In this document: positions 8,140 to 15,800 of the stretch, one piece after another
Position numbering within the stretch: the stretch's first letter is position 1
Layout: every line of letters begins with the position of its first letter
Assembly: GCA_031549565.1 (NCBI GenBank)
Contig: JAVBPO010000114.1
Span: 1-16,031, forward strand
Direction of reading: 5' to 3'
Origin: JAVBSX01 sp031549565
GTDB lineage: Bacteria; Planctomycetota; Planctomycetia; Pirellulales; Thermoguttaceae
Length of the DNA: 16,031 nucleotides
The notes under the pieces: generated by a model
What the model was told of the DNA's origin: nothing
Databases searched by the model: none
What the model saw: the letters and a program-made list of their open reading frames with translations, nothing else
Program-made: the position numbers and the translations under genes

Positions 8140-9453
8140 TCATTCCGGGTAGACCCACGGTTTGCGGTATTCGCGCTTCATCAGGGCGAGCGCTTGGTCG
8201 TCGGCGATCGGCAACTGCTTGTCGCGGTCCCATTGCACGCTTCGACCGAGTTTAAGCGACATCATGCCGAGCAGGCTCATCTGCGTCGAACGGTTGCCGA
8301 TTTCAATGTCGCACATCGGAAGTTTGCCGATCTGGATCGATTCGATGAAATCGGTCCAAAGCTCCGGAATGTTCTGTTGGTCCGGTTCATGAAGCGTCGG
8401 CTCGACGTGGATTTCCGGCGTCCCGTTCGCGTCGCCGCTCTTGTAATACGACCAACCGTCGAGCCAGCCGAGATGCAGCGTTCCGCCGGTTCCGTAGAAA
8501 TAGATCCCGATGTTCGTGTGCTCCGCCGCGTTGCCGGCGAATTGGCGATGCTCCCACTCGGCGCTGAACTGGTCGAACTGGAACACGACGTTCTGGCAGT
8601 CGGGCATGTCCGTATTGTCTTGGGTGATAAACCGTCCGCCGCTGGACGACACCATCTTCGGGGCTTTTTCGCCGACCGAGTCCGCCCACCAGAGAATCTG
8701 GTCCATCCAGTGGATTCCCCAGTCGCCGAGCGTTCCGTTGGCAAAATTGGAAAACGAACGAAATCCCTTCGGATGCATCCGCGGATTAAACGGGACCAGT
8801 TCCGCCGGGCCGCAGTACATGTCCCAATCGAGTCCTTCGGGAACCGGCGCGTCGGGCGTTTTCGAGCCCGGTCCGCCCTGATAATGAACGAACGCCCGAA
8901 TCATGCCGACCTTGCCGAGCTTGCCGCTTTTGAGAAACTCCATCGCGGAAATGCAGTGCGGTGAAGCGCGGCGGTGCGTTCCGACCTGGACCAGCTTGCC
9001 GGTTTCCCGCGCGACTTTGACCATCGCTTTACCTTCCTGCATCGTATGGCAGATCGGCTTTTCGACGTACACGTGTGCGCCGTTTTTCAAAGCGTCGATC
9101 GTGATGAGCGGATGCCAATGGTCCGGCGTTGCGCAGATCACGATCTCCGGTTTGACTTTGTCGAGCATTTCCCGGTAATCGTCGAACGCCTTGACCGACA
9201 GGTTTGTCTGCGATTCGATTTTCTTCACGGCGGGCCCGAGATACCGCTGGTCGACGTCGACCAAGGCGACCGGTTGGATCGTCCTGGAATCGAGCGCGGC
9301 GCCGAGGATGTTCATTCCCCACCAACCGGAGCCGACTAGTGCGGTTTTGTACGTTTTATTCTTCTCCGCTCCGTGAACGGCTGGGGCTGCGAAGCCGGCT
9401 GCCCCGAGGGTTAAAGCGGTCGTCTTTAAAAAATCGCGTCGTGTCGCTAACAT
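8140..9453 (-). CDS. Tat-exported Gfo/Idh/MocA-family oxidoreductase
   Basis: The product has 437 residues. The N-terminus MLATRRDFLKTTALTLGAAG with RRDFLK and then AxA-type sites (PAVHGA, about 25-29) is a twin-arginine signal, so the protein should fold with cofactor before export. The Rossmann domain shows GSGWWG (41-46) for NAD(P) binding and EKP (131-133), with Lys132 the expected catalytic residue. The C-terminal domain contains GDWGIHWMDQ (243-252), matching the catalytic Asp/His region of planctomycete members. The reaction is probably oxidation or reduction of a sugar or inositol-like substrate, or the NAD-bound redox-neutral hydrolysis some family members do; the substrate is not readable. 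A strong AGGAGA lies 6 nt before the ATG (TCTCCT at 9460-9465 on the plus strand). Conserved WVYPE ending. It lies between birA and the sigma gene on the same strand. Confidence 0.92.
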   Translation of the reverse strand: MLATRRDFLKTTALTLGAAGFAAPAVHGAEKNKTYKTALVGSGWWGMNILGAALDSRTIQPVALVDVDQRYLGPAVKKIESQTNLSVKAFDDYREMLDKVKPEIVICATPDHWHPLITIDALKNGAHVYVEKPICHTMQEGKAMVKVARETGKLVQVGTHRRASPHCISAMEFLKSGKLGKVGMIRAFVHYQGGPGSKTPDAPVPEGLDWDMYCGPAELVPFNPRMHPKGFRSFSNFANGTLGDWGIHWMDQILWWADSVGEKAPKMVSSSGGRFITQDNTDMPDCQNVVFQFDQFSAEWEHRQFAGNAAEHTNIGIYFYGTGGTLHLGWLDGWSYYKSGDANGTPEIHVEPTLHEPDQQNIPELWTDFIESIQIGKLPMCDIEIGNRSTQMSLLGMMSLKLGRSVQWDRDKQLPIADDQALALMKREYRKPWVYPE

Positions 9454-9521
9454 GTTTTTTCTCCTGATCGAGGTTGAAAAATGAGGGTCGCAAGGAGATT
9501 CGTTATATCGTTTCCCCGGCG

Positions 9522-9548
9522 AAAAAACAAGTCGGTTCGAGCGAAGAC
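9522..9548 (-). terminator. Weak terminator-like hairpin after birA
   Basis: On the minus strand GTCTTCGCTCGAACCGAC (9548-9531) can fold into a short interrupted stem (GTC/GAC and TTC/GAA) and is followed at once by a T-rich run (TTGTTTTTT). It sits 8 nt after the birA stop. The stem is short and bulged, so efficiency is doubtful; it would leave the oxidoreductase with its own promoter in the remaining 70 bp. Confidence 0.3.
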
Positions 9549-9555
9549 AAATCGA

Positions 9556-10191
9556 TCACTCGCCGGTAAGTCTCGCGAAAAAGCGGTTCAGCAGTGCGAC
9601 GAGGAAAAGAGAATGGTCCGTCGCTTGGCCGGTTTCGTCGAGGATCGTCGTGATCGGGACTTCTTTGAACTCTTCCGGGCGGTCGGCGACGGAATTGTTC
9701 GTATTGATTCCGATCCCGAAAATCGCGCACTCCGGCTTCGGACTTTCGATGAGAATTCCGCACACTTTTTTCCCGTTGAGATACACGTCGTTCGGCGGAT
9801 GAACTTCGAGGGAATGTTCCGGTCCGACCGCTTCCCGGATCGTTTCGCCGACGATTTCCGCGGTCAACGGCGAAAGCGCCGCCAAATCGTCGCGGGCCAG
9901 TTCCATTTCCGCGAGGTCCAGAACGAGCGAAACGGCAATCGCTCCCTTTCCGGTCCACCATTTTTTGGAACCGCGTCCCCGTCCGGCCGTTTGCTCTTGA
10001 GCGGAAATCAAAAGCGGAAACGCGAGCATCGACTCCCGGGCCGCTTCCCCGGTCAGAAGCTGCTTGGCGTAATCGTTCGTCGAACCGAGGGTCCGGAAAA
10101 ACATCGCCGAACGGATCGGCGTTTGCGAAAGAACGGCACGCTCGACCTGGAGTTCGATGTCGCCGTCTTCAGGATTCGTACTGGCCGGCAT
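9556..10191 (-). CDS. birA: Biotin--[acetyl-CoA-carboxylase] ligase, monofunctional
   Basis: Activates biotin with ATP and attaches it to the carrier lysine of carboxylases; cytosolic. The 211 residues comprise only the catalytic and short C-terminal parts. STNDYAK (37-43) matches the substrate-entry motif, TAGRGRGSKKW (68-78) is the adenylate-binding loop, and PPNDVYLNGKKVCGILIES (132-150) is the second core block, with Lys142 at the catalytic lysine position. FGIGINTN (158-165) is the conserved strand after it. There is no N-terminal helix-turn-helix, so it is not a biotin-operon repressor. The usual KWPND is HPPND here. The ATG at 10191 lies 23 nt inside the end of the upstream DUF1360-like gene, which suggests translational coupling. 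A weak terminator may follow. Confidence 0.92.
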   Translation of the reverse strand: MPASTNPEDGDIELQVERAVLSQTPIRSAMFFRTLGSTNDYAKQLLTGEAARESMLAFPLLISAQEQTAGRGRGSKKWWTGKGAIAVSLVLDLAEMELARDDLAALSPLTAEIVGETIREAVGPEHSLEVHPPNDVYLNGKKVCGILIESPKPECAIFGIGINTNNSVADRPEEFKEVPITTILDETGQATDHSLFLVALLNRFFARLTGE

Positions 10192-10633
10192 CGTCTTCGT
10201 GGTGATCGTGATGGTGGTGATGTCCGGTCTCGATTTGACTCTTGACCAGCAGCGTCAAGGCCGAAATCAGTTCGATGCACCAATAGTAAACGTGAGCCAA
10301 CACGCTCCCCGCGGCTCCACAGCAAAACCAGAGTAATAAGGTGTGAACGAGCGCAAGTCGCGGAGCATCGGGACCGAGTTTGGTAAACGACACCACGAGA
10401 AACAGTCCGCAAAGCAGCCCGCTCCAGAATCCGCAGCACTGATAGCAGGTGAGGATTCCTTCGAAAAACTCCGTGAACGTAAAGTTCGGGCGAAGTTTCA
10501 AGCGTTCCCGTTTCTCACGCAGAAATCGGGCACGTTCGAAAAGTTTCTCCCGAAAAAACGCGAAAATCTTTCCGTCGACGAGAATCGCCGTCAACCCGAC
10601 CGTCGCAACCACGAAAAGCAAAAACTCAAACAT
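10169..10633 (-). CDS. DUF1360-like membrane protein with His-rich tail
   Basis: The product has 154 residues. It has a hydrophobic N-terminal segment (2-19), a basic amphipathic stretch (21-48), the signature ILTCYQCCGFWSG (60-72) that resembles the LLtCxxCxGFW block of DUF1360 proteins, a second membrane segment (70-84) and a third (94-118). The tail GHHHHHDHHEDD (137-148) holds seven His and three Asp/Glu, a likely metal-binding stretch. The family function is unknown; it has no recognisable catalytic motif beyond the Cys pair (63, 66). The gene overlaps birA by 23 nt, so the two are probably translated together. The start at 10633 is the first ATG of the open frame and gives the membrane segment directly. 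Confidence 0.7.
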   Translation of the reverse strand: MFEFLLFVVATVGLTAILVDGKIFAFFREKLFERARFLREKRERLKLRPNFTFTEFFEGILTCYQCCGFWSGLLCGLFLVVSFTKLGPDAPRLALVHTLLLWFCCGAAGSVLAHVYYWCIELISALTLLVKSQIETGHHHHHDHHEDDAGQYES

Positions 10634-10640
10634 CGCCGTA

Positions 10641-10730
10641 GGAATTATGAATTGTGAATTATGAATTATGAATTTCAGAAAGAGATTACGGGTAAGTTAT
10701 CATAATTCATAATTCATAATTCAAAATTTT
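10641..10730. repeat. AT-rich heptamer array forming a 20-bp perfect inverted repeat
   Basis: Tandem GAATTAT units, slightly varied (10642-10675), face their reverse complement (10700-10726). TGAATTATGAATTATGAATT (10655-10674) is exactly complementary to 10704-10723, with 29 bp between. The right arm contains the stop codon of the CPTC Ser-rich gene (minus strand, 10723-10721). It sits between that gene and the DUF1360-like gene and could be a terminator or a small mobile palindrome. It is markedly AT-rich against its surroundings. Confidence 0.8.
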
Positions 10731-11203
10731 CCCGTGTACCAGAGCCAGTTTGTTGTTTGGGTCGAGCTTTGGAGTCTCGCTCCGCTGGAAGCGGAGGAGG
10801 AACTGTTGCTCGACGAGCTGTTGCTCATCTTGTAGTAGGTCGATGCGGAGACGTTTTTGCAGGTCGGACAATTCGTACTGGTCCGCGACGAGGAGGAAGA
10901 GGTGTTCGTTCTCGCCGTCGAGGAAGACGACGTGTAATAAGCCGAACTGTTGCGACCGCAAGTGGGGCAGTTGGAGCTTGTCGTACTGCTCCTGGCGGCG
11001 GTCGAACTTCTGGCCGTTGCACTGCTCGAAGGGCTGTAGTACGCACTCGAAGACGTGCGGTTCGTCCCGCAAGTCGGGCAACTGCTCGTGCTCGACGATC
11101 TCGACTGCCCACAGGTCGGGCAGCTCGAACTGGAAGTCGATGATCTGGAATTGTAATTACTGATCTGGCTGTAACCGGATGAATAGACGCTATTAACGGC
11201 CAT
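10721..11203 (-). CDS. Ser/Thr-rich protein with four CPTC motifs (unknown function)
   Basis: The product has 160 residues, very rich in Ser and Thr, with long Ser runs. Four CPTC motifs stand at 28-31, 42-45, 79-82 and 112-115, three of them followed by Gly and one by Lys. The linkers repeat related text (SSAYY at 52-56 and 87-91, STYY at 121-124), indicating internal duplication. The protein ends TNWLWYTGKF. There is no signal peptide or membrane segment, so it is probably cytosolic. Paired CxxC motifs suggest zinc or redox chemistry: two pairs make one four-Cys zinc site, so up to two sites. The start is the ATG at 11203, with AGGAGA upstream (TCTCCT at 11209-11214 on the plus strand); an upstream in-frame start lacks such a site. 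I do not recognise the family. The good ribosome site and clean stop argue it is a real gene rather than a repeat artefact. Confidence 0.65.
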   Translation of the reverse strand: MAVNSVYSSGYSQISNYNSRSSTSSSSCPTCGQSRSSSTSSCPTCGTNRTSSSAYYSPSSSATARSSTAARSSTTSSNCPTCGRNSSAYYTSSSSTARTNTSSSSSRTSTNCPTCKNVSASTYYKMSNSSSSNSSSSASSGARLQSSTQTTNWLWYTGKF

Positions 11204-11226
11204 TGCGATCTCCTGAAGTAATTGTG

Positions 11227-11244
11227 GTGAATCCCGCGATTCAC
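11227..11244. promoter_or_regulatory. Small palindrome upstream of the CPTC gene
   Basis: GTGAATC CCGC GATTCAC is a 7-bp perfect stem about 24 bp before the CPTC-protein ATG (minus strand). It may be an operator or a leader hairpin. No matching factor is identified in the window. Confidence 0.35.
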
Positions 11245-11530
11245 GAAATGATATACGGCTTTCGGAAGCCAAAAACGCTGATTTTGTGGACCAGCGGCTA
11301 AACTCCTACACAAACTTTCGTCGAATGAAGTTCACGGAACGAAATCGAGCCGGACTTCCACTTAGTAATATCGACCGCTTGAACGACTGAAAGAAAAACC
11401 TCGGCTTGATTGCCGAATGTTTCTATTGCGGCGAATTTACCGATCGGGGTAAATAGGAAATACAGGAGCCTGTAATTTCGATTTCGTGAGTTATACTATA
11501 GACTGTGAACGGATCGAAAATGGTTTTCTG
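11245..11530. other. Intergenic stretch with clustered short palindromes, no gene
   Basis: No coding sequence is recognisable. There are small dyads: ATTTACC-GATCGG-GGTAAAT (11434-11453) and TACAGG-AG-CCTGTA (11461-11474). TATACT at 11492-11497 resembles a -10 box but has no fitting -35. These could be binding sites for divergent control of the CPTC gene (leftward) and coaE (rightward), but nothing proves it. Confidence 0.4.
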
Positions 11531-11580
11531 AGAGGGACCGTCGTAAAATGAGTAGAATGGCAAGCAAAGAAAGTTAAACT

Positions 11581-11620
11581 GGGAAAATTTCGATCAGAAT
11601 GGGAAAATTTCGATCAGAAA
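11581..11620. repeat. Tandem 20-bp direct repeat
   Basis: GGGAAAATTTCGATCAGAAT (11581-11600) is followed immediately by the same 20-mer with one change at its last base (11601-11620). It lies inside the MITE-like element, between the left terminal repeat and the large palindrome. Each copy contains TTTCGATCA, and similar AATTTCGATT text occurs upstream near 11475. Confidence 0.85.
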
Positions 11621-11625
11621 AGGAT

Positions 11626-11741
11626 GGTCCCCTCGCCCCCGGTATTCCGGGGGAGAGGGCTAGGGTGAGGGGGTGGAGCTGTTTGACGCCTCATTTCCCC
11701 TCACCCTAACCCTCTCCCCGGATTACCGGGGAGAGGGGACC
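11626..11741. repeat. Large nested palindrome of CCCTCACCCTAACCCTCTCC type
   Basis: The left arm 11626-11672 and right arm 11697-11741 are nearly exact reverse complements over about 45 bp (a few mismatches and 1-2 base gaps), with a loop of about 24 bp. Each arm itself contains a palindrome (CCCCGG..CCGGGG around GTATT or ATTA). The text CCCTCACCCTAACCCTCTCC is a palindromic intergenic repeat motif I recall from many unrelated bacterial genomes. The RNA form would be a very stable hairpin on either strand. Confidence 0.85.
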
Positions 11742-11830
11742 GGCGTTTTGGCTGTTTTAAACGATATATTCCTGTTTATTCTACCTAAGTTATGACGGTC
11801 CCTCTGATGAACCCGTTCGGCTTGGTCGGA

Positions 11831-11875
11831 AAACCTTATTTTCACCTTATTTTGATTTACAAAAAAATAAGGTTT
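11831..11875 (+). promoter_or_regulatory. Hairpin with two competing left arms upstream of coaE
   Basis: AAACCTTATTTT (11831-11842) pairs perfectly with AAAATAAGGTTT (11864-11875). ACCTTATTTT occurs again at 11844-11853 and can pair with the same right arm, so two mutually exclusive hairpins are possible. No U-tract follows, so it is not a classic terminator for rightward transcription. It ends 77 nt before the coaE start. Confidence 0.4.
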
Positions 11876-11952
11876 CATTGAGACCGTTCATATATAGACA
11901 CGCCGTGGAAGTCACATCGGGATTAAATTCTAAAAAACGGGTCATTTCAACC

Positions 11953-12564
11953 ATGCGTATCCTGGGCCTGGTCGGCGGAATTGGAAGCGGAAAGTCCGCT
12001 GTTGCGAAATTGTTGGTCAAACGCGGAGCCGTCGTTTTGGATGCGGACCGATTCGGACACGAAGTTTTGCGTCGAACAGAGGTCAAGGACGCGATCCGAG
12101 CCCGGTTCGGCGATTCCGTGTTCCAGGAAGAGGGTGAAATCGACCGCAAAAAACTTGCGTCCCGGGTTTTTGAACCGACGGAAAACGGACAGAAAGACCT
12201 CATGTTTCTTAACGATTTGACCCATCCTAAGATCATGGAAGAGTTCCGAAAAGCGATCCATAAGCTTGCCGGTGATAATACTCGACTCGTCGTTCTGGAC
12301 GCTCCGTTGCTTTTCGAGTCCGAATGGAGCGTGCTGGTCGCGAAAGTTCTCTTCATCGACGCTCCGGAGTCGGTTCGTCGTCAACGGTGCGAAAAGCGCG
12401 GATGGACTTCGTCGGAATTTCATGAGCGGGAAGCCGCGCAATGGCCCGTCGAGAAAAAGCGGCAAATGGCCGATTACGTCCTCAACAACGCCGGAACGGA
12501 AGCGGAGTTAAACCGGGCAGTGGACGATTGGTTAACGCAAGAATTATCCGATTTTACGAAATGA
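11953..12564 (+). CDS. coaE: Dephospho-CoA kinase
   Basis: Catalyses the last step of coenzyme A synthesis, phosphorylating the ribose 3'-OH of dephospho-CoA with ATP; cytosolic. The 203 residues match the usual bacterial length. GGIGSGKS (8-15) is the Walker A loop, VVLDADRFGHEVL (27-39) carries the catalytic-site Asp30/Asp32, LTHPKI (89-94) and DAPLLFE (116-122) are family blocks, and the lid helix region REAAQWPVEKKRQMADYVLNNAGT (159-182) matches the R-x-x-x-Q-x-P-x-x-K-x-x-x-A-D-x-x-x-x-N pattern. The ATG at 11953 starts directly at the conserved beta-strand MRILGLVGG; upstream in-frame text is non-homologous. No clear Shine-Dalgarno site. It is flanked by repeat-rich intergenic DNA, so it is probably a single-gene unit. 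Confidence 0.96.
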   Translation: MRILGLVGGIGSGKSAVAKLLVKRGAVVLDADRFGHEVLRRTEVKDAIRARFGDSVFQEEGEIDRKKLASRVFEPTENGQKDLMFLNDLTHPKIMEEFRKAIHKLAGDNTRLVVLDAPLLFESEWSVLVAKVLFIDAPESVRRQRCEKRGWTSSEFHEREAAQWPVEKKRQMADYVLNNAGTEAELNRAVDDWLTQELSDFTK

Positions 12565-12855
12565 ACGCACACCTGTTGGTAAAATGGGATGTTCACACGA
12601 CATTCTCTCGATATTCCGAAAATACTCTTTTAGTCGATTGTACCAATTTTTCTTAATGTATCGACTATTTTGATTCGATGAAAAGGAATAACGTAAAACC
12701 GTTTTGTATCGGATTCCCTAGAAGTACTGCTTGGGAAGAACAGGCAAAATGGATGAAATTTACATTCCGTTTTATCGGGTTTATTGTCAGGTAAAGCAGA
12801 ATTGGTCCACTCTTCCTACGAAGTGAGAAATACTGCGTGTCTCGAAAGGAGTATT
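12565..12855. other. Intergenic region before the secretin gene, no gene seen
   Basis: This AT-richer stretch has no credible gene. TTGATT (12670-12675), 18 nt and TAAAAC (12694-12699) are a weak promoter candidate for the secretin gene, which would give a leader of about 150 nt. A 38-codon frame at 12678-12794 lacks a ribosome site and any recognisable sequence. AAAGGAG at 12845-12851 is the ribosome site of the next gene. Confidence 0.5.
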
Positions 12856-15800
12856 GTGTTGGAACCTAACGCTAAAAAGAAATCAGGCATTTACGCGTTT
12901 GCGCTTGGGATCTCGGCAACATTTGTCTGTGCCGGGGGACTTTTCAGTCCCGCTCATGCGCAACCCCCGCAAGGACGTCCCCAGCCGGGCGTCGTGCAGA
13001 ATACACCGGCTCCCGCGTTCGGGCAGCCGGGGCAAGATCAGTCGGTCCGGAAGAATCAACTTCTTCTCTCCGCGCGAAGGGCGCTCGCAGGCGGCGATGT
13101 CGCAACGGCCGAACGGCTCGTTTCCGAGTTGGATTCACTGAATCTTCAATATGTTGAAAAAGAAGACCAGCCGAAGTACGTGTCCGCGATGATCGCACAG
13201 TACAAGGAAGCCGTCCACAAAATGCGAACTGAAGGGCAAACCGAGATCAATCGTCGGGCTTACGCCGACGTCCTGACTCGCCAGGCTCTTGGGCTCTATT
13301 CCAAGGGAGACTTGGAAACCGCTGAAAAGCTTGCCCAAGCCGCCGATGCCCAAGGAGTCGCGTTTACTCCGGATGCGATTGCCAAGGGATATGACCCGAA
13401 GTCGATCCTCAAACGGATTCAGGACACCAAAACCGTTCAGGCGACCCAGTCGCTCGGAGCGAACCAGCCGGTTGCCAACCAGCAGGTTTCCCTGGCGGTC
13501 CAGAAGCAGCTTGAACAAGCCGCGAACATCCTCTCCAAAGGCCGGGCCGCTCTCGCGGCGGGACAGATCGATCAGGCGGAAAACTACTGCCAAAGTGCTG
13601 TCGCCCTCCAGATTCCGGAAAGCGTCTATCCGCAAGGAAGCGATTCTCCGATGCGTTTGCGGGGAGACATTGCCCGTACACGTCTGGGAGCTCCGACGAG
13701 CATCCAGCAGGCCGGCGCCAATATCCCGGCCGGCGGCAATGTTCCAAACGGCAACGGCGTGATGATTCCCGCCGCTTATAACAGCAGCGTCGACGGAACT
13801 CACGTCCGCCAGGTCAGCAGCGAAATGCTCGACTTCCAAATGCCGGTCAGCGGCAATGCTGCTCCGTTGGGAGACGCTCCGCTCCAATACGCCGGAGAAG
13901 GAAACGGATTGCTCGACGAAGCGAATCGGCAAAGCATGAGCATCGCCGATCAGGTGAACGCCGAATCGGTTCGGGACATTTCCTCGGCTTACCGGGTCCG
14001 TAAGGATAATCCTCAGAACGCCCTGAACATCCTGTTCGAAGCCCGGGCTCGCGTGGAAAACTCCGAACTCGATCCGATGGTCAAACAGCAAAACCTCAAG
14101 CAGATCGACTTTGCGATCGACGCGACGAAGAAATTCATGGAATCGAATCGTCCGCAGATGGAGCTGAAGGAACTGAACACCCAAGTCCTCGATGAACTCC
14201 AGGCTCGCCGCGACGACAAGGAATTCGTCGAGAATAAGATCAAGGAACTGCTCCAACAGATCGCGCAGTGCCTCGACGAAGGACGGAACGAAGACGCGCT
14301 CTACCTGGCCAGCAAGGCGAAGGAACTCGCACCCGATAACGTCGCCGTTAATATGGCGTACACCGCAACCCGGACGCTGGACGAAAGTCGACGCTACGAC
14401 GCGGCTCGTAGCGCCAAAGAAGCCGGGTTTGCAAGTGCGATGCTCGCCGTCGACGAAGCGGGAATTCCGTTCGATGAACGGAACGGTTCGCTCCAGTTCA
14501 ATCGGAAATTTTGGGACAGTCGCGTGAAAGGACGCCGTGACATCACCGAAGCGATGGGATCGACTCGACCGGAAGCGGAATTGGAAATTCTCCGCAAGAT
14601 GAGCATGCCGGTTCGAATCGATTTCGAGGACCAGGTTCCGTTGAGCGAAGTGATTTCGTACCTGCAATCGATGACCGGTATCACGATGGTTCCCGACAGC
14701 CGGGCTCTGCTGGAAGCCGACATCATGCTCGACCAGTTGGTTCGCGTTCAGCTCCCGACGGAAATCAGTCTCAAGAGCGCCTTGAATCTGATTTTCGGAC
14801 AAGCCGGTTTGACTTACGTGGTCAAGAACGAAGTGCTGATGATCACGACGCCGCAACGCGGTAAAGGTCAGATGCGGACCGTCAACTATTACGTCGGCGA
14901 CCTGGTTCACCCGATCCAGAACTTCACGGGAAGCAACCAGTTTTCGCTGGAAGCGGCCCAGAATCGCGCGATGGAAACGGCGCTCGGACGTGGGCGGAGC
15001 AACGGTGCCGGAAACACGAACTCGCCGTTCATGAATCTCGGTGCCAACAACCAAAGCGGAATGATCGATCCGAAGGTCATGGCCCAGATCAACCCCGGTT
15101 CGGTCGCCCCGAACAGCAATCAGTACGGTCCGGCCGGAAGCCAGGGTGGTGGAAACGCTCAAGACTGGGACACGATCATCAACCTGATCAAGACCGTCGC
15201 CGGTGGAGAAGACGCGTGGGAAGACGAATCGACGGAACCGACGCCGTATTATCCGAACCTGTGTCTGGTGATCAAGCAGACGGAAGACGTTCACGACGAC
15301 ATCGCCGACTTGCTCAAGCAGTTACGGAAACTCAACGACCTGCAAGTGACCGTGGAAGTCCGCTTCATCACGCTCAGCGACAGTTTCTTCGAGAGAATCG
15401 GGATCGACATGGACATGAACTTCCGCAACAAGAATGCGGCCTCGAAGACGCAAATGGAAACGGACATGAAGATCGGAAGTGATCCGACCTACGATTACAC
15501 CGACACCAAGGTCCATGGACAGAACGTCGTCGTCGGCATGTCGGAATTAGGGACGATTAACGCCAACTTGGACGTTCCGATGGCACAAAACAGTTTCAGC
15601 ATGGCCCAACCGTCGTTTGGAAACTTTGCGATGGATGCCGGAGCGACGATGGGATTCGCGATCCTCAGCGACATTGAAGCTTACTTTTTCATGAGTGCCG
15701 CCCAGGGTGATGAACGGACCAACGTTCTTCAGGCACCAAAAGTGACATTGATGAATGGTCAGCCGGCCAGCATTTCAGACACCACCACGAACTATTTCGT

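Larger units (their letters stand above)
11531..11805. mobile_element. Probable MITE (non-autonomous inverted-repeat element)
   Basis: About 275 bp bounded by terminal inverted repeats: 11531-11557 begins AGAGGGACCGTC and 11779-11805 is its complement, 22 of 27 positions matching, with the outer 12 perfect. TGA stands at both outer edges (11529-11531 and 11805-11807), a possible 3-bp target duplication. Inside are two tandem copies of a 20-mer and a large nested palindrome. There is no transposase frame, so movement would need an enzyme encoded elsewhere. Confidence 0.65.

Noticed and set aside
10721..11203. CPTC protein as a thioredoxin or zinc-ribbon family member
   Set aside because: CPTC is present but none of the surrounding fold residues are; spacing between motifs is irregular and the linkers are low-complexity.
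11492..11497. TATACT as a promoter -10 box
   Set aside because: No -35 element at a suitable distance, and the mobile element lies between it and coaE.
11581..11620. Tandem 20-mers as a possible CRISPR fragment
   Set aside because: The copies are directly adjacent with no spacers and there are no cas genes nearby.
12678..12794. 38-codon frame starting MKRNNVKPFCIGFPRS
   Set aside because: No ribosome site, no recognisable sequence, and short enough to occur by chance.
13135..15294. 719-codon open frame on the minus strand opposite the secretin
   Set aside because: Same cause: it mirrors the strongly biased secretin reading frame and shows no domain or ribosome site.
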